Assembly: GCA_029932855.1 (NCBI GenBank)
Contig: JAOZPG010000008.1
Location: 25,332-89,331, forward strand
DNA from: Bacteroidales bacterium
GTDB taxonomy: Bacteria; Bacteroidota; Bacteroidia; Bacteroidales; VadinHA17
Reading direction: 5' to 3'
DNA: 64,000 nt
In this document: positions 1-9,538 of the stretch, piece after piece
How the letters are laid out: each line of letters starts with the position of its first letter
Position numbering within the stretch: position 1 is the stretch's first letter
Translations under genes and position numbers: made by a program
The notes under the pieces: model-generated
The model's database searches: none
What the model saw: the letters and a program-made list of their open reading frames with translations, nothing else
What the model was told of the DNA's origin: nothing

Positions 1-1449
1 TCGGTAACCGGCGATGTGTCAGGAGATGCTATCATTCTTGCTGCACAGGGTGGAGCAGGAAGCACACATATACTTCGCTGGGTTGTAACCGGTGGTGTTG
101 CGGCACCTGCAGAACTACTTACACTGGCAGATATTACTTCTATGGAGAATTCTCCTAATGTTGTCCCATTCAGTGTCAGTACCGATGCAAATATGCTTAT
201 TTCTGGTAAGGGATTTGCTCCCACAATTATTGATAAGGATCTTAACACTGTTGCAGGCATTCCAAGAATTGATGATTACGGTGGACTTGGTGTTCAGGCG
301 AATTCGCCAAATGTCTTTTACCATAAAGGACGTACCCTGGCTGCCTTCTTCCAGGCACAGAGAGTACCCTCCGTGGGTGTAAGGATAGTAGTAGCCGATA
401 TCACCGAAGAACCATTCCAGGTTGTTGATTCATCGGAGTATGTATCAAGCTATACAGGATGGGACCATTATCTTGGTGAAGTACAGGTAACTACCGATAA
501 TGATTATTATTATGCTTATGTTCTGGCACCAAGGCATGCTATTGCAGCATACAAAGGAGAACTAAATGCCCCTGAGTTTGTATCGGGTATCACAAATCAT
601 ACAGGTGATACTGTGATGGTTGATTTTACCATGGCAATGAAAGCTATTGAAACAACAGATGCTGCACCCTGGACACTTACTTCAGGTGGTAGTGTATTAA
701 CGGTTGATTCTATCTTTAACATGGGAAGTGCATTATACTTCACCGGTCTTTCAACTGCTGTTGCCGAGGGTGATGCTGTTACAATAGCTTATGATGGGAC
801 TGGAAGCATTGCTGCATTTACCGGAATGCCTCTTGCTGCATTTGGCCCGTCAGATATTGAGAATATTGTAGGTGCAGAAGTACCTGTTGCTAGCGATGTT
901 GCTATTACAGGCGATCCTTATCCAACATCTGTATTGACAGGAGCTTATACTTTCACTGATCCTGACGGAGACCTTGAAGGGACCAGCATATATCAATGGT
1001 ATGAAGCAACAGATGATGCAGGTGCTAACGAGTTAAAGCTGCTTGGTGAAACTGGTGTAACTTATACTGTTGATGCCAGCATGACTGGTAAATACCTTGC
1101 CTTTGAAGTAACTCCGGTTTCTGCTACAGGCGGAGCTGATTACCTTGAAGGAGTGCCGGTTAAGTCAGTTTATATCCTGGTTAATCCTACCGGTATTGAT
1201 GATGATATGTTTGCCGGACTTGTTGTTTATCCTAACCCGGTTGTTAATACACTAACTATCGATAACTGTAATGATGTTCAAACAATAAGTATCATGAATG
1301 TTACAGGTAAGGTAATACAAACTATGGATACCAATTTCGAAAGCAGGCTAAGTATAAAGATGGGAGCTTATGAAAATGGTATTTACTTCCTGAAACTTAA
1401 TGCAGAGGATGGCTCAACAAGGGTTATCAGAATAGTAAAGGTTGATTAA
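1..1449 (+). CDS. Secreted multidomain protein with T9SS C-terminal sorting domain (5' partial)
   Basis: The reading frame is open from the first base of the window, so the N-terminus is missing; the GTG at 16 is an internal codon rather than a convincing start. About 482 residues are visible. The middle part (roughly residues 195-285) resembles a SwmB/Big-type Ig-like repeat, followed by a second Ig-like repeat (about 300-390) with the DPDGDLEG and YQWYEA signatures of bacterial surface repeat domains. The last 75 residues form a T9SS sorting domain: VVYPNPVVNTL, a central IMNVTGKV and a terminal NGIYFLKL strand. I infer an extracellular or surface-anchored protein exported through the outer membrane by the type IX system. 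No catalytic motif is visible, and the function is unknown. An intrinsic terminator follows, so it probably ends its own transcript. Confidence 0.75.
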   Translation, partial: SVTGDVSGDAIILAAQGGAGSTHILRWVVTGGVAAPAELLTLADITSMENSPNVVPFSVSTDANMLISGKGFAPTIIDKDLNTVAGIPRIDDYGGLGVQANSPNVFYHKGRTLAAFFQAQRVPSVGVRIVVADITEEPFQVVDSSEYVSSYTGWDHYLGEVQVTTDNDYYYAYVLAPRHAIAAYKGELNAPEFVSGITNHTGDTVMVDFTMAMKAIETTDAAPWTLTSGGSVLTVDSIFNMGSALYFTGLSTAVAEGDAVTIAYDGTGSIAAFTGMPLAAFGPSDIENIVGAEVPVASDVAITGDPYPTSVLTGAYTFTDPDGDLEGTSIYQWYEATDDAGANELKLLGETGVTYTVDASMTGKYLAFEVTPVSATGGADYLEGVPVKSVYILVNPTGIDDDMFAGLVVYPNPVVNTLTIDNCNDVQTISIMNVTGKVIQTMDTNFESRLSIKMGAYENGIYFLKLNAEDGSTRVIRIVKVD

Positions 1450-1472
1450 GTTTCATTTTGGGTATTAAACCT

Positions 1473-1506
1473 GAGGGCGGGTAGTCTCTGCCCGCCCTCT
1501 TTTTTA
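1473..1506 (+). terminator. Rho-independent terminator
   Basis: A perfect 9-bp stem, GAGGGCGGG (1473-1481) with CCCGCCCTC (1491-1499), encloses a 9-nt loop and is followed directly by a run of T. It lies 24 nt after the stop of the partial sorting-domain protein and separates it from the next gene. A TATATTTG (1505-1512) overlaps the T tract and could be a -7 promoter element for the following gene, but no -33 element was found. Confidence 0.9.
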
Positions 1507-1540
1507 TATTTGTTTAACTTCTTTTTGTAATCTTTTTATT

Positions 1541-2353
1541 GTGAAAAAAATATTATACTTCGTTGTTTTTACTTTACTTGCTGTTCCGTCTTATACACAA
1601 AGTTTAAAAGTCCGAAAACAAAAAAAACTTGCTCTGAGTCATGAAGCATGGTTTCCTTCATTCGGTAGTAATAGCCGGGAAGTACTGTTAACAGGCAAAA
1701 ATTATAAAGGACTTAGCCTGTATAATACCCGTACGAGGAAAGAAATTAAAATATCAGATGAACCGGGTGCCGGCTACAATGTTGTTGTTAAAAGCAATGA
1801 TGAGATCGTTTACAGAATCACAAGAGGGAGCAGAGGCAAGAGGGCAACTGAATATAAAACATACAGCAAAACTACTAATAGTAATGTTGTTACAAAAAGC
1901 AGCTTTGTACAAGATTTGCAGATCAAAGTAAATGGTAAGCAATTAGAACTAATTAAACCAGGTGAGGATATTAAAATATTAAAGCCTTTTGATGACAGGT
2001 ACTATGTATGGGTAAGCCTGTCACCGGATAATAAAAAAATTCTGTTTACCACAGTGGGAAAAGGAACCTACGTTTCCGACCTTGAAGGGAATGTCATTGC
2101 TGAGCTTGGTTACCTTAATGCACCTTCATGGATCAATAATCAATGGGTGCTTGGAATGGATGATAAAGATGACGGACATAATATCATTTCTTCAAAAATA
2201 CTTGCCCTTCATATTCCATCCGGGAAAAAGCAAATAATATCAGGAGGGAAGAATGAAATTGCAATGTATCCCAGGTCTTCTTTAAAAGGAGACAGAATAG
2301 TGTTTCATAACCAAAAAGGAGAGATTATTATAGTTAAGATAAGGATAAGGTAA
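1541..2353 (+). CDS. Exported beta-propeller-like (TolB/PD40-type) protein
   Basis: GTG start at 1541, 270 aa, chosen because it opens directly on a signal peptide (MKKILYFVVFTLLAVPSYTQ). The mature part has several short repeats of the TolB/WD40-like PD40 type, for example WFPSFGSNSREVLLTG, WVSLSPDNKKILFTT and PRSSLKGDRIVFHNQ, each a beta-strand set ending in an aspartate/asparagine-rich turn. This suggests a small periplasmic or surface beta-propeller that binds a protein or ligand, without visible catalytic residues. The stop codon is one base from the ATG of the amidase gene, so the two are almost certainly co-transcribed and the propeller may assist cell-wall recognition. The specific function is not known. 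Confidence 0.65.
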   Translation: MKKILYFVVFTLLAVPSYTQSLKVRKQKKLALSHEAWFPSFGSNSREVLLTGKNYKGLSLYNTRTRKEIKISDEPGAGYNVVVKSNDEIVYRITRGSRGKRATEYKTYSKTTNSNVVTKSSFVQDLQIKVNGKQLELIKPGEDIKILKPFDDRYYVWVSLSPDNKKILFTTVGKGTYVSDLEGNVIAELGYLNAPSWINNQWVLGMDDKDDGHNIISSKILALHIPSGKKQIISGGKNEIAMYPRSSLKGDRIVFHNQKGEIIIVKIRIR

Positions 2354-2354
2354 A

Positions 2355-4733
2355 ATGGAAAATAATTTATTTAGGCTCAAATATTTAGTGATAATAGCAT
2401 TACTTGGGTTTACCGTAGTACTGGGGGCACAGACCCCCGACTTTAGCGGGTTAAAAGTATGTATAGATCCGGGGCATGGTGGACACGAAGCAGATGACAG
2501 GGGCCCTTTTGACGGTTTCTGGGAATCTGAGAGTAACCTGACAAAAGGACTATGGCTGCGTGATCTTTTAGAAGCAAGGGGTGCGACGGTTTTTATAACA
2601 CGAACAGGCAACGATGGTATTCTGGATGATCCTTCCCTCTCACAGAGAAAAGCCATGGCCAACAACAATAATGTTCACCTTTTTATATCAATTCATTCAA
2701 ATGCTGGTAACCAGTCCATTAGTTATCCAATGACTATTTTTAACGGCCATAGTGATAGTCCAACCATCCCTGATGCCAAGGTATGGGCACAAATTCTTTG
2801 GGAGCACCTGAAAAGCAATGAAGCTACACACTTTACATCTCAGGGATACATTATCGGCGACCTGACACTTAACCCTTCATGGAATTGTGGTTATGGAGTA
2901 TTATGCGGTAATATAACACCCAGCATTATTTCAGAGGGCAGTATGCACGATTATAAACCCGAGCTGCACAGGTTGTTGAGCCTTGATTACAGGAGGGCAG
3001 AGGCATACCAGATGCTTTATGCCATGGAGGAGTATTTCGGATTACCGGGGCAGGAAGCCTATGGTAATATATCGGGTATTGTACGCGATTCACTCCTTGT
3101 TAAGGATAATATGCCTGTTTCAGCCGATATGTACAATGTAGTAAGCGGAACCCGTGTTGAATTGCAGGAAACAGGGGAGCTTTACTATATCGACTCAATT
3201 GAGATTGATCCTCTGGCTGAAGTGAAAAATACGGGTTTTTATATGTTCGATAGCCTGGTGCCAGGCACTTACCATCTTATTTTCTCAGCAGAAGATTATT
3301 ATTCAGACACTGTTGAAGTTAGTGTAAATGCCAACAGTTTTACTTATCATAACAACTGGCAAAGGGCTGATAAATCAATGGCTCCAAAGATCATTTCCCA
3401 TAGTCCTGCCGATGGAGAAACGGTTAAATGTAACGACCCTGTTGAATTTACTTTCAGCATGAACATGGATGCTGCTTCTTTCGATACAGCCTTTTCAATT
3501 ACGCCTGAAATAGAAGGGACAATCAGTTGGGATGAGGACTTTCTTAATGCTAGTTTTCAGCCGGATATCCCTTATGATATCAACACAGAGTATACTGTTA
3601 TAATAGATACCTCTGCTGCCCATCAGTGGGGAGTGTACCTGGATACAAGCCTGACTTTTAGTTTTACAACAGACAGCAGGAATCGTTACCTGCTTGAAAG
3701 CAGCTTCCCGGCAGAAGGTCAGAACGACATCAGCCCCTACCTGCAGTTCAGGCTTATTTTTGAAACAACAATAAGTAATAGCTCCCTGATAAATGCAGTA
3801 AGCATTATAAAGGAAGATGGAAGTGAAATATTTACAAAAGGAGCTAAAATAACAACTATTGATGGGAAAGGACATTATTATTTCGAGGCAGCCGGGGATC
3901 TTGAGTATAATACTAATTATACATTACAATTACTTGGTTCAATTAAAGATGTGGATAATATTCCACTTGTTGACACGGTAAAGATACCATTTACAACCGG
4001 AGAGGATCCCGGTATTTTGACGATACTGGATGAATTTGATAATATCAATAACTGGAACATAAATACCGGTGAGAGTACCGGCCTGGATGGCAGTTCATTC
4101 CTGTACCGGTGGACAAAAACCTATAGGTCGGGTTCTGCATCAACCTTACTAAGGTATAAGTTCAATACCGAAAATGCTATATGCATTGTTAATCCGGTAA
4201 ATCCTATAAGCCTGGCTTCTGATCTTGAGGATATTGGGATATGGGTATGGGGAGAGATGAGTGATAATTATATAAGCATAGGTTTTGACAATGGCACTGA
4301 AGTAAGACTTGATACAATTGATTTTGCAGGCTGGAATTACATTAAAGCAGATATCCCGGATGGAGCGGCCGCAATTAGTTACTATAAAGTTGAAAGAATA
4401 TCTGCTATTGGTGCAGATGGAGGAGATCTTTTGTTTGATGGTTTGAGTCAGCCTGGAGTAACTGCTATCCATGGTGTAAGTCAGGATATGAATATTAGGG
4501 TATTCCCAAATCCGGTAAATGGCTCAGAGTTGAAAATAAAAGGCCTGCCTGATGGAGAATCTTCCTATAAGATTTATAGCATAAGCGGTTACAAAATGCA
4601 GGAAGGGATAATAATGGATGGTTCTCCAGTCTTACATCTCAATAAAAATGTTAAAGCCCAATCTGTCTTTATCCTAAATATTACGAATAAGCAAAATAGT
4701 ATTTCCCTAATATTAACTAATTGGCCTGATTAG
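2355..4733 (+). CDS. Secreted N-acetylmuramoyl-L-alanine amidase (Amidase_3) with T9SS sorting domain
   Basis: 792 aa. Signal peptide (residues 1-25), then an Amidase_3 domain (about 33-228) that hydrolyses the amide between MurNAc and L-Ala of peptidoglycan. Zinc-site residues are visible: H41 in DPGHGGH, a glutamate at 57 or 59, H114 in SIHSN, and catalytic E194 in ISEGSMHDY. After it come a carboxypeptidase-regulatory/CnaB-like domain (about 238-335), two Big_5-type Ig domains (about 340-545), a jelly-roll-like segment (about 555-695) and a T9SS sorting tail (RVFPNPVNGSELKIKG onward). Typical cell-division amidases of this family are far shorter and periplasmic; the T9SS tail predicts surface or extracellular location, so foreign or shed peptidoglycan is a likely substrate. 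It is followed 30 bp later by SusC and is probably in the same operon. Confidence 0.85.
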   Translation: MENNLFRLKYLVIIALLGFTVVLGAQTPDFSGLKVCIDPGHGGHEADDRGPFDGFWESESNLTKGLWLRDLLEARGATVFITRTGNDGILDDPSLSQRKAMANNNNVHLFISIHSNAGNQSISYPMTIFNGHSDSPTIPDAKVWAQILWEHLKSNEATHFTSQGYIIGDLTLNPSWNCGYGVLCGNITPSIISEGSMHDYKPELHRLLSLDYRRAEAYQMLYAMEEYFGLPGQEAYGNISGIVRDSLLVKDNMPVSADMYNVVSGTRVELQETGELYYIDSIEIDPLAEVKNTGFYMFDSLVPGTYHLIFSAEDYYSDTVEVSVNANSFTYHNNWQRADKSMAPKIISHSPADGETVKCNDPVEFTFSMNMDAASFDTAFSITPEIEGTISWDEDFLNASFQPDIPYDINTEYTVIIDTSAAHQWGVYLDTSLTFSFTTDSRNRYLLESSFPAEGQNDISPYLQFRLIFETTISNSSLINAVSIIKEDGSEIFTKGAKITTIDGKGHYYFEAAGDLEYNTNYTLQLLGSIKDVDNIPLVDTVKIPFTTGEDPGILTILDEFDNINNWNINTGESTGLDGSSFLYRWTKTYRSGSASTLLRYKFNTENAICIVNPVNPISLASDLEDIGIWVWGEMSDNYISIGFDNGTEVRLDTIDFAGWNYIKADIPDGAAAISYYKVERISAIGADGGDLLFDGLSQPGVTAIHGVSQDMNIRVFPNPVNGSELKIKGLPDGESSYKIYSISGYKMQEGIIMDGSPVLHLNKNVKAQSVFILNITNKQNSISLILTNWPD

Positions 4734-4763
4734 CTAACAACTCCCAATAAAAAATCTTAGCAT

Positions 4764-7700
4764 ATGAATAAAATAATATTAACTCTCATTATGTTGTCTG
4801 TTACAGCAATGCTGTATGGGCAACAGAGGACGGTTACCGGGAAAGTAGTGGATGAGCAGGGTGAGGCATTAATGTATGCCACAGTGGTTGTTCAATCTAA
4901 AACCGGAGCTTCGCAAATTGGAATAACAACGGATCTGGACGGGAATTTTACATTGAATGTTCCTGAAGGATCAAACACCCTTCTCGCTTCATACATAGGA
5001 TATGAAAGTAAAACAGTAGATATTACAGGTCTTGATGAAATTAAGATTGTATTGAGGATGTCCTCTGTGCAGCTGGAAGATGTGGTAGTTACTGCTCTTG
5101 GGATAAAAAAGGAGAAAAAAGCATTAGGATATTCTTTTTCCGATGTTAAGGGAGATGAGCTTACCACTAACCGGGATGTGAATTTTATCAATTCCATAAG
5201 CAATAAAGTTGCAGGGGTAAATATTACTCAAACTGCCGGTGGTGCCGGTACCTCATCAAGAATTATTATACGGGGTATAAAATCACTCTCCACAGAAAGT
5301 CAGCCGCTAATTGTGGTTGATGGTGTTCCGCTTGATAATTCTTCGGATGGCGCAAGCTGGCTGGGGGGTGTGGACTATGGGAACAGTTTGATGGGTATTT
5401 CTCCGGATGATATTGAGACTATGTCTATCCTGAAAGGGCCTAATGCTGCTGCCCTGTATGGTTCAAGAGCAGCTACGGGAGTGATTCTTATTACTACTAA
5501 AAGCGCATCGGAGAAAGACCGGTTGAAGGTAACGGTAAATACAAACCTAATGATCGACCGGGCTTACATTCTTGCTGATTATCAAAATAAATATGGTGCC
5601 GGTTTTGGAGGGCGTATTCAGTACCAGGCACTTACCGAAAAGCAGCAGGAAGAACATGGTCGTGATTCTGCATACTTTGCTTATGGTCCCGGTAGCTGGG
5701 GGCCCGAACTGGATGGAAGCAGGGAAGTATTGAACTGGAATAATAAATTTACTTACCTGGAACCACAGCCTGATAATGTAAAGGACTACTTTGAAACCGG
5801 GTATACCCTGACTAATTCTGTTGCCCTGGAGAATGGAAATGAAGACCTGAACTGGCGATTTTCTGCAGGATCACTTAATAACAGTGGACTGAAACCTAAT
5901 AGTACATATGACAGGAAGAATGTTAATTTTAATATTAACGCAAAGCTGAATGATGTTTTCGGCTTTAGCTTTAAAGCTAATTATATACGTGAGGATGCTT
6001 TTAACAGAGTTGGGCAGGGAGACTCGCGAACAGGTGCAAGAACCTTTATATGGATGCCCAGGAGCATTAATATCAACACATTGAAAGATGATCGTATGGG
6101 AAGCAATGGCAACGAACAAAATTGGTACTTTTCTGATTCATGGCATACCAATCCATATTGGGAAGCCTATGAAAATTACAATAATGATCGCAAAGACCAG
6201 TTTATCGGTTTTGCGAAAGTTGATATAAACATTACCCCATGGCTGAGAGGATTTGTTAGAACCAGCATGGATACTTACTTATCGAAAAGATTTTTAAGAA
6301 TTGCCAACAATGCCCTGAGAGCCAATGGGAAAGGTTCGTATACTGAACGATGGGTGAATTACAGGTCACTGAATCATGACTTTCTGCTGACAGCTGATAA
6401 ATCATTCGGAGATGACTGGAGCATAAATGTAAATGCCGGGGGGAATTATTATAATTACTTTGTTGATTATCAATCTACAACTATTCCGGGTCTGGCAGTC
6501 CCCAATTATTTTTCACTTAATAATCCGAAATATCCTGCAGAAACCTCTGTGGGTTCCTCCAGGCGTGAAAAAGTTATTCAATCGGTTTATGGATCAGCCC
6601 AGTTGGTTTACAGATCATGGTTATATATGGAAATGACAGCACGTAATGACTGGTCTTCCAGCTTGCCGATAGACAATAATTCGTATTTTTATCCATCTGT
6701 CAATACAAGTTTTGTTTTTACAAAAGCCCTTGGAATAGATAAGAAGTATTTGAGTTTTGGTAAGATCAGGTTCTCTTATGCATATGTTGGGAATGATACC
6801 TCTCCTCATATGCTATCCTATGAATTTATCAATCAGAAATACGGGGACGTTCCTGCTGTATTTTTGAGTAACAGTGGATTTAATCCTGACCTGAAACCGG
6901 AAAGGACAGGTTCGTGGGAAATAGGGACTGACCTGCGGTTTTTTATGAACCGCCTGAACTTAGATATGACCTACTATAATGAAACAACTTTTGATCAAAT
7001 TGTAACGGCAGAAATTTGTAAAGCTTCAGGCTTCAGTCATATCCTTACAAATGGCGGAGAAATCTCGAACAAAGGAATTGAGATACAGTTAAGTGGTATC
7101 CCTATTCAAAGGGATGATTTTAACTGGGATATTAGTCTGAACTTTGCTAAAAACAAAAATGAAGTAGTATCACTGCTTGGCGGACTATCGCAATTGACGA
7201 TCACAAATACAAGTCAAATTGATATTGTTGCAATACCTGGTCGTCCATATGGAGAAATTATAGGAACCCGCTACAAGCGTTATTCCGGGAGTAAGGAAGA
7301 TCCCAATAATGGTCGTGCCCTGATAAGTGAAGATGGATATTATATCCTTGAAGAGCGTGGTGTTATAGGAAATATTACCCCGGACTGGGCAGGTGGTATA
7401 AGCAATAATCTTCGTTACAAGAACCTTTCACTCGCTTTTTCTGTAGGTTTTCAGATAGGTGGTGATATATTCTCAAAAACCAATAAATACGGATCAGATA
7501 ACGGGCAATTTGTTGAAACGCTTGAAGGACGTGAGTCGTGGTACAACGCTACTGAAGAAGAAAAACTGGCAGGCACAGTTGGTATGGTTGCAGATGGAGT
7601 GCTGGCAGATGGTAGTGAAAACACTCGTGGCATTGATCCCCAGTTTTACTGGCACCAGCATAAATGGGGAGGGATAGCCGAACTGGATATTTATGATGCA

Positions 7701-7943
7701 TCTTATATAAAGTTAAGGGATGTGACTCTTAACTACAACCTGCCTTCACATTGGTTCGAAAATAATATCATCAGCCGTATGTCACTGTCACTTGTCGGTA
7801 AGAACCTGTGGTTAATATATAGTGGTGTACCAAATATTGATCCTGAGTCTTCTTTTACTTCAAATAACAATGGTCTCGGACAGGAGTATGCAGCAATGCC
7901 TCCTACCCGCTCCCTTGGATTTAACCTGAGAATTGAGTTCTAA
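4764..7943 (+). CDS. SusC/RagA-family TonB-dependent outer-membrane transporter
   Basis: 1059 aa. Signal peptide (MNKIILTLIMLSVTAMLYGQ), carboxypeptidase-D-regulatory-like domain (about 22-95), then the plug with the SusC-family signature (RIIIRGIKSL and QPLIVVDGVPLDN) and a long beta-barrel ending in an aromatic residue (SLGFNLRIEF). SusC proteins import oligosaccharides, glycopeptides or peptides across the outer membrane with TonB-ExbBD energy and are capped by the SusD lipoprotein, which is encoded immediately downstream. The substrate cannot be read from the sequence. The flanking amidase and GHL10 glycosidase suggest cell-wall fragments. Confidence 0.93.
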   Translation: MNKIILTLIMLSVTAMLYGQQRTVTGKVVDEQGEALMYATVVVQSKTGASQIGITTDLDGNFTLNVPEGSNTLLASYIGYESKTVDITGLDEIKIVLRMSSVQLEDVVVTALGIKKEKKALGYSFSDVKGDELTTNRDVNFINSISNKVAGVNITQTAGGAGTSSRIIIRGIKSLSTESQPLIVVDGVPLDNSSDGASWLGGVDYGNSLMGISPDDIETMSILKGPNAAALYGSRAATGVILITTKSASEKDRLKVTVNTNLMIDRAYILADYQNKYGAGFGGRIQYQALTEKQQEEHGRDSAYFAYGPGSWGPELDGSREVLNWNNKFTYLEPQPDNVKDYFETGYTLTNSVALENGNEDLNWRFSAGSLNNSGLKPNSTYDRKNVNFNINAKLNDVFGFSFKANYIREDAFNRVGQGDSRTGARTFIWMPRSININTLKDDRMGSNGNEQNWYFSDSWHTNPYWEAYENYNNDRKDQFIGFAKVDINITPWLRGFVRTSMDTYLSKRFLRIANNALRANGKGSYTERWVNYRSLNHDFLLTADKSFGDDWSINVNAGGNYYNYFVDYQSTTIPGLAVPNYFSLNNPKYPAETSVGSSRREKVIQSVYGSAQLVYRSWLYMEMTARNDWSSSLPIDNNSYFYPSVNTSFVFTKALGIDKKYLSFGKIRFSYAYVGNDTSPHMLSYEFINQKYGDVPAVFLSNSGFNPDLKPERTGSWEIGTDLRFFMNRLNLDMTYYNETTFDQIVTAEICKASGFSHILTNGGEISNKGIEIQLSGIPIQRDDFNWDISLNFAKNKNEVVSLLGGLSQLTITNTSQIDIVAIPGRPYGEIIGTRYKRYSGSKEDPNNGRALISEDGYYILEERGVIGNITPDWAGGISNNLRYKNLSLAFSVGFQIGGDIFSKTNKYGSDNGQFVETLEGRESWYNATEEEKLAGTVGMVADGVLADGSENTRGIDPQFYWHQHKWGGIAELDIYDASYIKLRDVTLNYNLPSHWFENNIISRMSLSLVGKNLWLIYSGVPNIDPESSFTSNNNGLGQEYAAMPPTRSLGFNLRIEF

Positions 7944-7959
7944 TAGAAATTATAATATT

Positions 7960-9525
7960 ATGAAACGAAAATATATATTTATTATCCTCATGTCAGGTGT
8001 AATCCTGTTTTCTTGTACCAAGAAATTTGAGGAGATCAATACCAATCCAAACAATCCATCAACAAGTGATGAGAATTACATCTTCAACTATATTATTAAG
8101 GAAGGAGCCGGAGAATATGGTGGGTCCGGCCAGGGCCGGATATATTCAAATTATAACTATAGCTATGTTCAGCGCTGGATAATGCAAACAGCTGCAGTAT
8201 GGGGGAATTCAACAATGCCTCCTTATACCTTGTTTGACCAGTACAGGATACAGAATCTATGGCAATATTTTTATTCAAGTCTGTTATTAAATTGCACTAT
8301 CCTGGAAAAAGTAACAGCAGATAATCCTGATGATATTAATAAATACGAGGTGGCACGAATATGGAAAACCTATTGTTTCCACAGGGTTACTGATTTATGG
8401 GGCGATGTGCCTTATTCTGAAGCCTTTCAGTTGCTTGATGACTATAACTCAGGGAGTATTACACCTAAATACGACACACAGGAAGAGATATATACAGATA
8501 TGTTGGATGTACTTAAGGATGCTGCTTCATCAATTGACATATCCAAAGGCTTCTATGCCAATGACATGATCTTTGACGGTGACCTTGACCTGTGGATTAA
8601 GTTTGCAAATTCTTTACGATTAAGACTTGCTGTAAGAAGTGGTAACCAGGCAGTTGTTGGGGAGATACTTGCCGAAGGGAACCTTATTTCAGATAATAGT
8701 GAAAGTGCACGATTTACTTACATTGAGGCTCAGGACTGGTGGAATCCTTATTATGAGCTGAATATCAGTTCGAAAAACCCAAGTAACCCTGAGCTTACCG
8801 GAACAACTGTTCCAAAGATCAGTGACCTGATGAAACTGCAATTAGAACTGTCAGATGATCCCAGGCTGGCTATTTATGCACAACCGGTTGAGACCGCTCC
8901 TGATACTTACAGGGGTGTTCCCAACCTGATGGATGCATATAAAAAGGAAAACCAGGCACTGGGAATGGGTGTTTCCAGTACTTCTTATATTGGCCGGTAT
9001 TTTTCAGAAAATCCTGATTATTCAAACCAGATTTTGAGTTACGCCGAAGTTTGCTTCCTGAGGGCTGAAGCTGCACAAAGGACATGGACAGTAGAAGATG
9101 CCCAAACATGGTACGAGGAAGGTGTACGCAGTGCTATGGAATATTATGAGATACCTGATACCAGTATTACCAATTTCCTTACAAACGGAGGAGCGTTTGA
9201 TAACAGCCTGGAACAAATAATTACCCAGAAATGGATTGCTCTCTTTCTGAATGGGTGGGAAGCTTATGCTGAATACAGGAGGACGGGTTTTCCGCAGTTG
9301 AAGAAATACGATATTACTTTAAATGGTATAATAATTGTTAATATTGATACAGTAGATGTACCCAGGAATTATATTCCCGGAAGATTACCTTACCCGGATG
9401 ATGAAGAGGATTTAAATGAAGCTAACTACCTGAAAGCAGTTGATAATCAGGGTGGAGATTATTATAAGCAACAGCTATGGTGGTCAAAGTTATTTGGTAT
9501 AGTTGACTATGATAAGGAATATTAA
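7960..9525 (+). CDS. SusD-like surface lipoprotein (SusD_2 type)
   Basis: 521 aa from the ATG at 7960, which opens directly on a lipoprotein signal peptide with a lipobox ending FSC. An in-frame upstream TTG at 7933 would place nine polar residues before it and overlap the SusC gene. The mature N-terminus carries the family motif FEEINTNPNNPS, and the body has TPR-like helices (for example YAEVCFLRAEAAQR). SusD proteins sit on the SusC barrel and bind glycan or peptide ligand at the cell surface. The gene starts 16 bp after susC and belongs to the same unit. Confidence 0.92.
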   Translation: MKRKYIFIILMSGVILFSCTKKFEEINTNPNNPSTSDENYIFNYIIKEGAGEYGGSGQGRIYSNYNYSYVQRWIMQTAAVWGNSTMPPYTLFDQYRIQNLWQYFYSSLLLNCTILEKVTADNPDDINKYEVARIWKTYCFHRVTDLWGDVPYSEAFQLLDDYNSGSITPKYDTQEEIYTDMLDVLKDAASSIDISKGFYANDMIFDGDLDLWIKFANSLRLRLAVRSGNQAVVGEILAEGNLISDNSESARFTYIEAQDWWNPYYELNISSKNPSNPELTGTTVPKISDLMKLQLELSDDPRLAIYAQPVETAPDTYRGVPNLMDAYKKENQALGMGVSSTSYIGRYFSENPDYSNQILSYAEVCFLRAEAAQRTWTVEDAQTWYEEGVRSAMEYYEIPDTSITNFLTNGGAFDNSLEQIITQKWIALFLNGWEAYAEYRRTGFPQLKKYDITLNGIIIVNIDTVDVPRNYIPGRLPYPDDEEDLNEANYLKAVDNQGGDYYKQQLWWSKLFGIVDYDKEY

Positions 9526-9538
9526 TTTGTTTGATATT

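Noticed and set aside
7933-7959. Upstream TTG start for the SusD gene
   Set aside because: It would put nine polar residues before a good lipoprotein signal peptide that starts at the ATG at 7960.
9503-9538. Upstream start for the GHL10 gene
   Set aside because: Overlaps susD and places 12 residues before the signal peptide; the ATG at 9539 is better.
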